A DNA stretch of 64,000 nucleotides from Gnetum montanum (Eukaryota; Streptophyta; Gnetopsida; Gnetales; Gnetaceae). The stretch spans positions 70,854 to 134,853 of the forward strand of contig MNCI01038288.1 in assembly GCA_015680685.1 (NCBI GenBank). The letters are read 5' to 3'. Shown here piece after piece: positions 32,706-45,788 of the stretch. Each line of letters starts with the position of its first letter. Position 1 is the first letter of the stretch. The translations under genes were made by a program, and so were the position numbers. The notes under the pieces were generated by a model, which saw only the letters and a list, made by a program, of their open reading frames with translations, had not been told where the DNA came from and searched no databases.

Positions 32706-33308
32706 CCATGTGAAATTTTGGATCTTCAGTTGTTTGTTGCTGCTTGACCGCTACCGCTGCCACCTTTGTGACTCAACTAATGAACGAAAAATGCCCTAGT
32801 GCCCCTATGTAGGATTTTATATTGCGAGATAGCTGTACCCCTTGTGGGCCATTGACGACCAAGATCTACCCTAGTGGCTTCCTTTTCCTGATTTTTAGCT
32901 ATTTTTGCAGATTTTTCCTTCTTAAAATTGAGGATCCCATGACATGTGGTGATGATCGGCGGTGCAGCCCACCCGACAAGAACATCAGTTGACTCGGTGA
33001 TGGCAAGCTGTAGAGTAGAGGAAACACAGTGTAGTGTGTGGAAACTTCCATGACGTAATAATAATAAATGGAATTATGATGAGAGGAGGAGGAGGAGGAG
33101 AAGTCAGTGTCAATGCACCATACATCTTTTGCATTGAGAATGCCACACAGAAGATGGCAGAAGATGGAAGGGTTCAATCTTCTAGAAGAACCACTTCAAT
33201 GGGGCTATAGTAAAACTTTTCATTGTAACTGTTTTTGTAATCCTTACCTCTATAATAGTTTATCACAACTGATCCCACAATGTGTCTGTTCCATGAAATG
33301 GCCAAAAT
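32706..33308. other. Stretch right of HSP70 fragment; short GGA microsatellite
   Basis: A (GGA)n run lies at about 33,081-33,102. Otherwise no gene or repeat recognised. CpG sites are still fairly frequent up to about 33,000, then the composition returns to that of the old elements. Confidence 0.45.
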
Positions 33309-33965
33309 GTGCCAACAAAAGCTTCTCCTTTTATTTTGAAAATAAAATTAAAGGATAAATATCTTTACAATTTTTTTGTCAATTCTAAAGCTACATATAC
33401 CATCTTGCCATTGTGTATATGTAGAAAACTTGGTTTGATTCTTGAAAAATTTGATAAGAAGATTGTTCAAGTGGACAAAAGTAGAGTGAAGATTGTGGAT
33501 TAGCTACCAAATGTTCTATTAGAAATCACTTCTAAACCTCATATAAAAAGTAGAGTAACTATTCAAGTAGTAGATATATCAAATTCACATAGTCTTTTGT
33601 TAAGTAGAAGTTGGAGTAAGAATTTCTCAGGTTACATACCAACAGATTATTCTCATGTGTGGCTAACTTGGAAAGGGGAGCCAAATTAAATATACACATA
33701 TAGTGAACCTTTGATGATTGAAAATATTACTTCAAATAGAAAGAAAAAATTTGTTGAAATAAGAGCCATTGAATCAAAAATGTGCATACTTTAAGAAGTT
33801 TATAACTTGGAAAAAAAGAAATCTCAAGTTGAGAGTAAGTGGAAATTGTACTTTGATGGTTCTTGTAACTCTAAAGGCAAAGGAATTTAAATAATTTAAG
33901 TAAAATATGATTCCACACAAATATTTAAGGCAATTCATTTGTCTTTTCCTTGCATGAATAACAAG
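33309..33965 (+). pseudogene. Protease and RNase H fragment of a Tat-like gypsy element (RT deleted)
   Basis: The first part reads FFVNSKATYTILPLCICRKLGL, then VDISNSHSLLLSRSWS, GYIPTDYSHVWLTWKGEPN: a gypsy protease and the linker after it. The active-site Asp and Gly are replaced (VNSKA instead of VDSGA). After about 130 bp comes SKWKLYFDGSCNSKGKGI and SFPCMNNKA, the start of an archaeal-like RNase H. The whole RT and Ty3-type RNase H that should lie between are missing. The match ends at 33,965, where ORF-X sequence from a different family begins. It could be the right half of element D. Confidence 0.68.
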
Positions 33966-34620
33966 GCCAAATCTAGATGGAAAAAGCCAAAATCAACTCA
34001 ATCTCTACTTAGAATCTAGACTAGTCACCCATCTTATATAGCCTTGCTCATGTTAATCAAGCTAAAGTAAGAAATAAAGATCTGCATATAGAAGATTTGA
34101 TGGAGTACATGGGATTAAAAAACCTTTAGTATGATAATTTGGTCATGTTAATAGTAGGTAGGACATGAAATAAGCTTGAACAATAGGTAGCATCCATGTA
34201 CACATTGTGCAAGGAGTTTGTCGATCGAAAGCATGTCTTGTAGAAACTACATGTTACAAAATCTAAGCTCAAGATTGTCAAGGCTAGACACTAGGGGTAG
34301 AAAGATGTAGCAACAAACTTGGCACACTGTATGTTAGATTATTAAGAATTAAGAAAGGTGGTCATGGCTTTTGAGAAGGAGAGGTAGTAGTTTGCAACAT
34401 GGTATTTGAAGGCCAACAAAATGTTTCCGTAGCTACCATGCCCTTGGGACACACCAACTTCATCAAAAATTGACCAATTAGCATGGGTGGTAAATTATCC
34501 AAGGATGGAAGAAGAAAAACTTTAGGCACTCCTAAATCACTACTAATTCCAAAAGCCTTAGGATAAAGGAAAGAAGTAGATGGAAGAGACTCCACCATCA
34601 AAAACATAACACTACGTCAA
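33966..34620 (+). pseudogene. ORF-X copy 3: C-terminal part only
   Basis: Aligns with the tail of copy 2: YSLAHVNQAKVRNKDLHIED, LMEYMGLKNL, YDNLVMLI, KLHVTKSKLKIVKARH, ATNLAH, ATWYLKANKMF, PCPWDTPTSS, LAWVVNYPRMEEEKL and DKGKK.MEE. Many TAG and TAA codons interrupt it. The N-terminal domain is absent because the sequence is fused to the fragment of another element at 33,965. Followed by a spacer, polypurine tract and LTR in the order seen in element C. Confidence 0.75.
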
Positions 34621-34814
34621 GCTACTTTGGTTTTTTTTTTGTTTTGTTTTGTCATATTTTTTCGATTATCAATTATTTCATTTGTTAAAAAACACCATTG
34701 CTACATTTAGAGTCATGTAAATAGTTAGTCAGGTCAAGTCAAGTTTACCTCCAAATTTTGTAAGGAACTCTATCTTCACTTTTTTTTAACTTGAGGATGA
34801 ATTTCCAATTAGTC

Positions 34815-34823
34815 ATGGGGGTA
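34815..34823 (+). other. Polypurine tract before the LTR at 34,824
   Basis: atgggggta directly before TGATAAAG, as in element C. Confidence 0.55.
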
Positions 34824-35698
34824 TGATAAAGACAAATATTTTATCATTTTGATATCATATCAACAATATTGTAGCTACAATGTTGTAGCCCATCCTACAT
34901 CATTGATGATGTGATGTGTCAAGAACTTTGTAACCTTATAAATACTAGTAGTTAAGTGCATAATTGACAACTATTTATTCAAATAGTTAGCAAAACTCTT
35001 GTAGTTTCATTTTGTAGTTGTAGTAGAGGGTGAATGCCCATGTTATGATATTAGATAGTTGACCAGAATCTTTATTCAAGTAAATTGTACTTGGATACAA
35101 TTTATGCATGTCAATAAAGATCCAAGTTGTTTTCCATGATTATAACATTTCTTAGTTTTCTTATCTTTATTTAGAATAATTTCTTGCTCATTTTAGCTTA
35201 ATATTTTACTTTTCCAAGCATTTTACTTTACATGCTTATTAGTAAAGCAAAATGGATATGACTTGTTTCAAGCATTAAGTGTAGTTATCTGGTAACCTAG
35301 TAGTGGAATTACTTGATTTGCTTAGTATTAATTTCACTTGGTAATCCCAATGATAGCTTTATGAGTCCAATATGTGATCAGTAAACCAAGAACAAATTCC
35401 TATTACTCTAGGATAGAATAGACTCTTATTTCAGTGTTATATAGACTTAGACTTAAGTTTTATTTTTAATCATGTTCATCACTAGGAACTATTTAAGCCT
35501 TACAACATTAATTATCATATGCTTCACTATGATTTAAACCATACATTGAACCTTAACTAACTCAAGGTAAGAGGATAATAATCATGAACTCAACATCAAC
35601 CCTTAGCATAATTACATTGCTCATCTGTTGATTACAATTTGATCATTGGCGAACATGTATGACTTGTATGGTAAAGTGTGGGGATTGCTTATCCATCA
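34824..35698 (+). repeat. 3' LTR of a C/F-family element
   Basis: Begins TGATAAAG and ends ATCCATCA. TATAAATA lies at 34,937-34,944, with a GATATCATATC motif upstream, as in other family members. It shares gtaacctagtagtgg, cttggtaatcc and ttaactaactcaaggtaagagg-type blocks with 17,960-18,796 and 43,876-44,786. It is closest to the element F LTR. No 5' partner in the window. Confidence 0.85.
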
Positions 35699-35855
35699 TT
35701 AATTGTAGAACAATCATGGGCCCTTAATTAGGATTAGAAGATTATATTATGAGATTTAGGATATAAGGGTTGATCATGTCATCAATTCATAATGGATTTG
35801 CAAATGTTACATGAAAATGATCATATGCTTGTTGGTGCACTAAATGTAATATAAT

Positions 35856-36041
35856 ACTTGTCTTATTGTCTATCATGATTAAATGCATAACTCTAATACC
35901 TCCATATAGGATCCATTAGTATAATGTTATGGTTGCATGTGGTTGGGATAATGTCTTGTTATCTATCATGATTAAATGCATAACTTTGATCCCTTCCTAT
36001 AGGACCCATTAGTATAATGTTATGGTTGTATGTGGTTGGGA
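35856..36041. repeat. Two-copy 93-bp tandem duplication
   Basis: Units 35,856-35,948 and 35,949-36,041 share tctatcatgattaaatgcat, attagtataatgttatggtt and tgtggttggga with few differences. No coding content; probably a simple local duplication. Confidence 0.85.
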
Positions 36042-39000
36042 GAATGGAAACTTACTGAGATAGTTACATTATTATGAGTAGTTAGAGATACTATGAACAT
36101 AAGACATATGTGGTTGATGATATTCATGTATATTATTATGCACATAAATATCATAGTATGTATTAGATATTCATTTTGACTAGTAGAGATGGAGAACTTT
36201 GGGACTAAGAACAACAAATTATCATACGTTTTGACTTGTGCTATTGTATTGTGCATGATGATGGTTTTAGATATGCTTTGAGATGTTTAGATGCTTTTAT
36301 CACATGGTTATGATGTTCATGAGATATGCTTTCTAGGAAGTTGATTAATTTTTGATTTGAAGTCCCCATGAATTAGTTATGAGTCATGGATTCCAAGGTA
36401 TTAATTAGGCTATAAGAATTAAAAATGGACTTATAAAAATCAACCTATTGTAAAAGAAAATAATTTTAAATTATATTTTGATTTTATATTTAAATAAAAT
36501 AAAAATAAATCACTAAAATTGATGTAATTCTTGAGGGATTTTGGAACATTTAAGGTTGACTAGGAGAAAGTTTCAGGCTAGTAGTAGTTATAAGAGTCTT
36601 GGTTTCAAATCTGGTGGGACTAGGATGGAGTCTTGTCCTTATTGTTGATTTGTTGTTGACAATGTGAATTTCAAAGAACTTTAGTTAATGTGGTGGGTTT
36701 CTTTACATTTCTTCTAATTTTCTACCATAGATTTGATGTGTATATATGTAAACTTGGGAAAGTATGAGATGGTCTAGAAATTAAATAACTTGTGATATTG
36801 AAATAATATCATTCTTAGATGTTACGTGGTAATCCTCTATTATGATGAAGAGAGTGCTTCTTAGAGTTGTATGCATGTACAATATCTATATGGAATTGTT
36901 GTGAAGCTATGCTACTTTTTTAATTAGCTTATGCTTGCTAGGAAACCTTTGGAGCATGTAAAAATTATTTATAGTAGCCCAAGAAAAAAATAGTAATTGT
37001 TAGTTACATGTTTATTTTAATTAAGCTTGATTCTTTATCATTTTATTTTTTTTTATTTCTAAAAAAATATGATCTGTGGTAGTCTCATAGTCTAAGTGTG
37101 CTATGAATTTATTAGAGACACAACTTGTGGTGTCTTAGGTTTTTTATGAAGTCACTAGTGACAAAGCCCGTGTAGCTATTTCATGTTAGAACATCAAAAT
37201 GAACATGAGTTATTATTATCCTACAACAAGGTTGTGGTGGGTATTAAGCACTTTTTTCTTTCTAGATTTTAATTGTGAAGATAAGTTAGAGAAAAAATAG
37301 AGGCAAATCTTTACCATTTGAAACATTTAGAGGGTTAGAGGGTTTAGGAAATGTTATAAAGAATTAGTATACATTTATTGGAATATAAATTATCCATAAG
37401 AAATAATGTGAAACTTTTTATAGTTAAATATCAAGATTTGCATACCCCTAAAGAGACTCATTTCAATATTTTATTTTTAAATTTTTTGAATCCTTTCTTG
37501 ATATAGTATTCAACCCAAAGAAAATAATCATTAGGTGTATAGGTAGTGGTTCAATGTAAGTCTTGGATGAAGTAGAAAAACAAACATCATATCTTTCTTC
37601 TACAATTGCAAAGTTATATCCACTATTTATCAAAGAGTTAGAGAGGAATAAATGTCACATCAATTATTCATGACAAGCTTAACATACTTAGACATTGCAT
37701 TCCTTGATTGTGATAGGTGCTAAAACAACTTAATAAGTGTCACAACTAACCACCAAGAACCACAACTACTAGGTGCTACAACAAACTAATAGGAACCACA
37801 ACAATTTTTTTGTAATGTTGTAATTGATTTCATTACTTAATGAAAATGTAGATCTAAACTAATGAATAGATGTGCATCCTAAGTTGTTGCTACATTTCTT
37901 CAATTTCCATATATTTTCTCATTTCTCATCTAATTTTTAAAAGATTTATTTTATGCCTTCAAATTAGTAACTTTATTATACCAAGATCTAGTGAGTATCA
38001 AGTAAGATTATAAGATGGTAACTCTCTTATTTTAAGATAACTATTCTTCATAACTTTCTACAGTTATGAGTATCATAAGCCTTACTAACTTGATTGCTTA
38101 TGAATCCTTTTATGATAAATAGAGGTATGTTGGTATAGTTAGAGCCCTAGGGATATAAGTGGAAGGCTAGAAGCATAGAATGTGAAACCTCATAGACTGA
38201 CATAATTCTGCAAGCTTAGATTTCCATGCCAAGGTATGAATCATGCATGTTGGATTAAGAGTTTTGAATGTAAGAACTAGAAGTGAGAGAATTCATTACA
38301 TTTAATGAATATTTCATTATACCAAGTAGGTAGGACATGGTACATCTTGGTGTTCATTATTCTAGGTACAATGCCTAGGTAGGTGGTTACACACTAGTGT
38401 GTCTAGGGTGGAAATATATCCAGAAGATGAGCTAAATACTCTCATAGTTACTAGCCAAGGACCCATCCAATATAATAGCTTTCAATGTCATGCTTTATGT
38501 ATATTTTCCCTACTATCATAAACTGGTATAAGATACTTTATAGAAGATAAAGAAAAAACAATGATGATTAGGTAGGTTGTTAATAGACATTCATTATGAT
38601 GGTGGGTTATACCTACCCTCTTGTTTTTCTTGTGTTTGGCTCTTCTACTCTTTGTTTTGTGGATGGTTAGGAATGAATGAAGTTATCCTTGTTGTTCCTA
38701 ATCATTCATTCCCCTATATACTAATCATATCTCATGCTTGAAATGATACACAACATGAGGACCTCAATAGTAGAGCATCCCGTCTTAGGTGCTTTAGAGA
38801 AGGACAACATATTCCTTTAGTAATCATGGGTGACTATCATATCATGATGTAGGACTTTTTCTAATTCTAGATAAATGTTAACATTGGAAATCCCCATGTT
38901 TATCCATTCAAGTCATCATTGATATCTACATTAAAGATATCACTTTTCAATAGTGTAGCAAAGCCAATGACAATTAACTTTCTGCTTCTATAAGATCTAC

Positions 39001-40081
39001 CTTACTTGGATTTACTAGAAAGAAATAAATATTACCATCACTTATGTAAGAGTTAGGTAAAAATTCCCCATGCCCCACTATGAAGTAAGGTTTTCATCCT
39101 AGGTTGTACATAGGTTTTCACCCTAGGTTGGACACACTCTTAGGGGATCTAAACAGTTGTAATATTATTTATGTTACTTCCCATGTCATAGGCTTTTAGG
39201 AATAATCTTTCACTTTGTGAAAAATATAATGACAATAGCATCATTTATTATCACTACTTCCCACCATCATTAATCATTATTACATTATTTAGTTAGGAAC
39301 AACATAGATACGAGTATGACAAGCATCCTTTATTTACTTTAATTTCCTACCTTAGTCAAAGCTAAGTTGATTTGGATTTCTCAATGGAATGGAAGGGAAG
39401 AAAAGAAAAGAAAATGGAATAATAATAAAAAAGCTAGTAGCATAGGAAGCATTTGTGCATGTGCTATTATAACTATATCTTTGGGATATGGCTTATACTT
39501 GAAGAAGCCAATTGAGCACAACACATTGATTAGTTACTATTATCTTTGGTTTCCTAGTAAATAGGAATAAGTCATTTTCTTCTTGGAAAGATTCATATTG
39601 ATGGGTAAGGTAGAGTAGATAGAGGATTACTTATTGTAAAAGGAATAACATAATGGTAATCTCTTTTTAGATGGTTAAGGAAACATTATTTGTTAATATG
39701 GGTTGTGTCAAGTAATGAGTTATGTAATGGAGAGACAGAGAGAAAGGACAAACTAACTCTTTATTTTTGGATAAGGGATGGTAAAGCATGTAATTTCTAG
39801 TAATTGTGATAGCATGGAATTTCTAGGAATTACATATTACCATAGCACAATGAAATGCACTTTTTGAAGGGGATACACTTGGAAGAGTAGGGCATGTTAG
39901 GCCATTTGGGATGTTGCTATGAATTTGATGGATCATCTAGATGAGGGAAGAAAGAAAGGAGGTAGAGCTCTTTCTATTTTAATTACAAATAGTAGAGCCA
40001 ATAAGATATGAAAAGAAGAGACACAAAAAAGCTTTCTTTTAGCTCTATTTTTTGCTTTATATTAGTTTAGTATGGTACATC
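36042..40081. other. AT-rich stretch, no gene recognised
   Basis: No transposon domain, tRNA or host gene recognised on either strand. 36,600 has a tRNA-like ggtttcaaatct but no cloverleaf. Around 37,700-37,800 short acaact/accacaac repeats occur. The part from about 38,000 may be further mitochondrial-derived DNA around the cox2 fragment, but I cannot show that. Confidence 0.45.
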
Positions 40082-40366
40082 ATGATGCAGGGAATAATTA
40101 ACTTACATCATAATATCTTGTTTTATCTAATTCTTATTTGAATTTTGAGATCATGGGTGTTGGTTCACACTTTATGGAGTTTTGAAAATAGAAGAAATAT
40201 GATTTGGATCATTCATGGAATAATTATAGAGATTATTTGGACCATATTTCCTAGTATTAGTTTGATATTCATTACTATACCATTATTTTTCCTATTATAC
40301 TCAATGGACAAGATAGTGGTAAATTTAGCTATTACTCTAAAGGCTATCATACATGAATGGTGTTGG
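40082..40366 (+). pseudogene. cox2: Nuclear mitochondrial insertion: cox2 N-terminal fragment
   Basis: COX2 is the copper-binding subunit of cytochrome c oxidase, encoded in plant mitochondria. The frame reads MMQGIINLHHNILFYLILI, then after a TGA (40,139-40,141) [49 protein letters not shown] and [13 protein letters not shown]. These match the matrix-side helix, the two transmembrane helices and the start of the soluble domain. The (V/I)HG..IEIIWTI.PS and LLYSMD signatures are distinctive. The match fades after HEWCW; the copper site is absent. Substitutions are mostly toward A/T, as expected for old mitochondrial DNA in the nucleus. Flanks show no other mitochondrial gene that I recognise. 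Confidence 0.85.
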
Positions 40367-43300
40367 AGTGCATCCCTTAACAAGGATAAATGTACAATGG
40401 AATGCACAAGATACTTTTTATTTATTAAAAGGTAAGGTTGGTCTTACCTGAGGTAGGATCTTGATTGAAGGTCTTACTTGATATGAGAAAGCACACATAG
40501 TCTAGCCTTCACATTAGTAAAGCTAAGAATAACATCCCCACTAAATTAGTAGCTTCATTAAGTAAAAAAATAATCTTAGAATTAAGTATATTGTGTATAT
40601 AGTAGGTATAGTATAGTATAGGTAGGTCTTGTATAATAAGCAATTGGAATAACAAAATTACACTACATAAGGCTGAAGGATTGGCTCATTTAAAAGCAAA
40701 TTTAGTTACATAATGACTAAATTTTAAGAATTAGTATACATGAATATTATATTATATAAAGAAAATTCAAACAATAAATGCACTATCATGATCTAACTAA
40801 ACTAACTATGTCTTTAAACTTATATTGAAAAGTTACATTTGAGATCAACTAACTATGAGTAATAAAATAAACATTCTAGTAGGCTAATAGCCACCTCAAT
40901 GTATGTAATGTGTAAAATTGATTTGAAAATGCCCACAAGGACTACCTACCCTTATAACAACTGTTAATTAATTATTTGGTTTGTGAAATTCTTGATGATT
41001 TAATCATGATCTAGTTATTCTTTTCTCTACTCATTACTAAAAAATCTAGTTGGTAAAGTAGATAGTAGATTATGTTATTTGACTGACAAACAACATAAGT
41101 AACAATAGCATAAGTAATGGTAATAGGCATCATGCCCATTAGTGTAGTCTAGCTTGCTCTATTGAGACTACCTTTCAACCAAATTCCTTCCTTTCTTATC
41201 AATCATAGTTAGAACAAGCTTATTGTTAATCATATACTATCAATCACATACATGACTTAGAAAACATCTACAATGGGGTGCACATTACTTATCTTTGGCT
41301 CTATCCTATGGTAGAAATAGGAATTTATTATGATTTACTGTTAGGATTATCTCTACTCATGGTAAGTAATCAAAACATAGCGAACTACTTCAATGTTTCA
41401 AAATGGCATTAGTGAAGCATTACATTCATTAGAAGATAAGATGATTAATTTGCTACCTTTATTTATTTTTTCTTCACTATGCTATTTGATTTGTTTTGGA
41501 TGAGGAGTTAGATATTGTATTGCAATCAACACCTTTGTCAGTACTTAACTCACTCTAAAGAGGGGAGAGCTAATTACACTGCATTCTTTGGATGGTGAAT
41601 TACCTACCTAAGGAGAAATTAAGTTGATGGATTGTAGGACTATGGGAATGTCAAAGAAGGATCTTTTGGATAAGGTAGTTGATTTGAAGCATAAAATTGA
41701 TTCCAACAAAGCTAATGATGACCCAAAGGATCCAATCATTATAGAAGTGGAAGGAGTAGGAATGTGATAAAAGTAGAATGAACCTTTACTTGCCAACGAA
41801 AGTAAGGATTCTTTTGTATGGTTTGCAAAGAATTTGGCTTACTATAAGAACAATAGGAGGATAATCTTATCTTTATTTCTCCAATAGTAAGAGACTTGAG
41901 GAAATATAGCATGCCAGAAATGGAAAGTTGGATTTCTTCACCCCTTATCAGAATCACTATCCTAGCTAAGGAGCCTATGATTCTATCCTCCTTATTGGAG
42001 GTACACATCTCTCTCCTGAATATGGGTTGTAGTGATATGTCATAGATTGAAGCCCAATTCGCAATGTCTAATTATAGTGATGGATTACTTTATAAGTAGG
42101 TAGTTCCATGCATACAAATTCATACCTAATGATTTAATCATCCTTTCTTTAGAATGGAGGATCCCCAATCTAGAAGTAGTTCATGGTATTAAGTGAAAGA
42201 TAAGGTTACAATAAGCTCATTTGGAGAATGAATGAGTGCACTAGCCATCATGGATTTTTTTACTATTCCTATCTAGACAAGGACAAAGATCCAATGGTAG
42301 GTAACAATGGGAAAAAGCACTATCCCAAGGGGGATCAATGCTTATACTCCACTTTACCATTGTATATCAAGTTATCTTAAAGGTAGCTAGAGTAATGTAT
42401 GGGTATGAGGCACCATACTATATTTATGGAATAGGCATAGACCTAGGTAAATATAGTAAAGTATATTTTATTTATATTTTTTAGTGTAGTGTGTGTGTGA
42501 ATATTTATTTTTTTCATTCAATAAAGGGGTGCCTTGGCTCAATATAGATGGTTTTTCATCTAAAGAAAAATTCTTATAATATATATATGGGGTCTAAGAA
42601 TCATATCCCTAGTTTCTGAGATCTTCCTAGTTCCAGTTTGATCATAAATATATATTTGATATATTTGCTTATTCCTCACCTTGTATGTGGAACCAAAATT
42701 TTAAGCACTATGCATGCCTGATGTGTGAGTAAGATAAGGAGTATAGAATATAGTAAGGTAAGGTAAGGTAACGTTCTTGCATAACATTCCTGGAACTATT
42801 TTTTGTTCTTTATTTACTATGACTCTTTTAAATGGTAGAAACTATTCCTTCCATAGGTAATGTGATCCACATCTTATATTCAATGCCTATCTTAGAGACT
42901 TATGAAAGACTAGAAGTCATTTTTCTCAAATTGCTATGCCCCATCAACTAAAAGAATAGAAGTCATTATGCTAAAATTTCTATGCTCCATCAACTAAAGC
43001 CAAAGATGGTTTTTTCCATCTATCCATATGGAAGGCCTCCACTAGCCACATATTCATAGATATATTTCTCTTACTCATTACCACTTGAACTTGAGTTAGA
43101 GTTTGATTACAGGAAGTATAGAGTTTGTATCTTAAAGATAAGCCCACATCATAAGAAGATTTGGTCCCAAATAGTCTAAGTTGAAAGTCTAACCAATAAC
43201 AAGTCTTTTTGTATGTGGAAACTTCAAAAGCATGACATATTTTAAAACGATCTGTGACTAACTCAATCAACCTTCTTTTAGCACATCAAAATACATTTTA

Positions 43301-43875
43301 TACTATTGTATTCATTCATTTAGTATTTATTACTAACCTTCATTGTACTAAATGATTATAGTATATCTTCATCAATTATAAGCCATCAATAAAGCTACTT
43401 AGTTTTAGGTCAAGGTCTTGATAATAAAACCTTTTCTTTTTTTTTCTTTTTACTATATGTGTAAAGTTCCTAACAAATATTTTGAGGGGTTGATCAGCTA
43501 TATTAGTGGACTTTTAAATGTGGGGTGACAAGGAAGTTGAGAATATTACTAATTGTTCACTAATTATGGCCCTTTCTTCCATTAGATCTATCTTCACCAA
43601 TAGTAGTATGATACCAATAAGTTTATATAGTTCATCTCACTAATAATAAAATATAGTAATCATACAGTCTATTTCTATGCCTAGTAATGTTTTTAAGAAG
43701 GCCTATCATCCATTGATAAGTCTTCTTAAAAACATAACTTCCAATACATGCTTTAGGACAAATAAAATAGGTATTCATGTTTCATAAATATAAAAATCAT
43801 CTTATTGGAAGAGATCAACACCTAATCATTATGAAAGTCATTTTTGTGTAGAGTAAAAAGGGGTTGAAGATAGTT
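40367..43875. other. AT-rich stretch between cox2 fragment and element F
   Basis: Nothing recognised with confidence. Minor simple repeats: tagtata runs near 40,610 and (aaggt)3-4 near 42,755. The minus-strand frames at 41,739-42,008 and 42,980-43,270 have no known domain. Could partly be mitochondrial-derived. Confidence 0.4.
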
Positions 43876-44786
43876 TGTTAATAAAGTCATTTTAGCCATT
43901 CAATGTGATATCGTATTTATGATGTCATAGCTTTGCTTGCGTCAATGTAGATACAATGTATTGGGTCTTGGACCCCACTATAAATATCAACCCACTATTG
44001 TGTTAAACAAAAAAATTTGGTTAAACACTTAAGAAATTTCTTGTAGATTATTTTATTGATTTAGAATTACCAATATAGTCAATGCCTACATTGTGGTGTG
44101 AAACAATTGGATGAAATCTTTGTTTGAGTGAATTCTTCTTGGGCATAGTTTAGTGTTGGAAATAGAGATCAATACTATTTTCCACTATTGCAACATTCTA
44201 CTTAGTTTACTTTGCTTTATTTGTTTATTTTTATTACTTAGTTTAATTTTAATTTTTAGCATGTTTACTTTGATTAAGTCCTTTACATTTTCCAAGCACT
44301 TTACTTTCCCATTGTCTTTTAGGAAGGCAATATAAGTACAAATATTTTTGAGTGTAAAGTTTAATCATTTTGGTAATCTTAGTAGAATTATTGCTTAGTT
44401 TTCCTAGTAGCATAATACTTGGTAATTGCAATGATGGTTGCATAAGCCCAAGATGTGAATGGTAAATCGAGAATAGATACTTATTACCTATAAGCTAGAA
44501 TAGTTTCTTTAGTTGCAATACACTTAGACTTAGATTCTACTACTCTATTTCACTCATGTTTATACTTAGTCATAGTTTTAGACAATAACATAAATATATC
44601 ATATGCCTCACTAAGAGTGAAACCATACAACATGCACTTCAATAACTTAAAGTGAGAAGATAGTGATCATGAACTAAACCTCAATTACTAGAGAATGTAC
44701 ATTGGCCATCCATGAATTACGATCAACTTGCACATGTATAGTCATGACTTGTATGGTGAAGTGTTGAAATACACAACTGCTCATCA
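43876..44786 (+). repeat. 5' LTR of element F
   Basis: Starts TGTTAATAAAG and ends CTCATCA, like the LTR at 34,824 and the element C LTRs. TATAAATA lies at 43,979-43,986, with GTGATATCGTA upstream. The hydrophobic frame at 44,153-44,335 inside it is accidental. Confidence 0.82.
43979..43986 (+). promoter_or_regulatory. LTR TATA box of element F
   Basis: TATAAATA in the same position relative to the LTR start (about 105-115 bp) as in the family members at 17,960 and 34,824. Confidence 0.7.
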
Positions 44787-44787
44787 T

Positions 44788-44805
44788 TGGTGTCGTTGCA
44801 CAAGA
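44788..44805 (+). other. Primer-binding site of element F, tRNA-Asp type
   Basis: TGGTGTCGTTGCACAAGA begins two bases after the LTR and resembles the Athila/Tat tRNA-Asp site (TGGCGCCGTTGC...). Confidence 0.6.
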
Positions 44806-44927
44806 TGTATCAATGTTTGCTAAGTAGTTAATTTTAAAAAAATCATTGTGTCAAGAGTCATTAAGAAAATATTTGATACATAAACAAAAATTTTCAAAGT
44901 ACATACTTAAGGCATTAAACATCTAAT

Positions 44928-45755
44928 ATGGCTTTTACAAACAAGGAGAAATCACCACCTATTACTGAAATTCATAAGAGTCAAGATAGGAAATATAATG
45001 AAGAAGACTAGAGCATGCCCATGCAAACTAGAATATCCTATGCTCACATTGATCCATACTATCCTAATTTCACATTTGTCTTTTACCACAATAAACAACT
45101 AAGGTGAAGTGATTTATAGGGGAACATTATTTTTCCTCAAAATTTTTTTGCACAATCCATGTTGCAAGCAATCCTAATAAGCTCAAACCTTGGTTATGTA
45201 TAAGAAGGGTATCACATCACAAAGCACATGAAGAGATCATATCAACTAACAAAAGCTCAAGTAAGAAGATATGTTGCTATTGAGATAAGGCATGATCTTG
45301 ATAAAGGAAAGAAAGTATAACAAATGCCTATCCTAGAAAAAAGATATGATGCTATTTTCCACATAGAGAAATTGTATCAAACCCATGGATCTTAATCTCA
45401 AACATCAATCATCCATATTGAAGATCTCATCAAAATACAATTACATTCAACTCTTGCTAAAGCACCTAGAGAAGACAAGGAAGACTCCACAGTTAGGGAA
45501 AAACCAAGGTTTAGAACCTCCACTAAATCAAAAAGGGATGAATCAAGGAGTCATAGATGGAGAACTAGATAGCATCATTTTCCAATTTCTTCCTCTTCCT
45601 CCTCACACTCCTCCAAAGAGTATGAAAATAGAGAAAGAATAATAATGTATCATGATAGGGAAAGAAAAAGTATTCTTGAGAGACATGAGCATTGAAGAAG
45701 ACATCTTGATGAAGAAGAGGATAATTATGAGAGAAGAAAAGAAAGGAACAAATAT

Positions 45756-45788
<33 letters not shown>

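Noticed and set aside
32373-32763. Plus-strand 124-residue and minus-strand 76-residue frames over the HSP70 piece
   Set aside because: Shadows of the HSP70 homology, which lies in another minus-strand frame.
36590-36640. Possible tRNA T-arm (ggtttcaaatct)
   Set aside because: No acceptor stem, D-arm or anticodon arm could be fitted upstream.
44153-44335. Hydrophobic 60-residue frame that could be a small membrane protein
   Set aside because: Lies entirely inside the element F LTR, in T-rich sequence that favours hydrophobic codons; family LTRs do not keep it.
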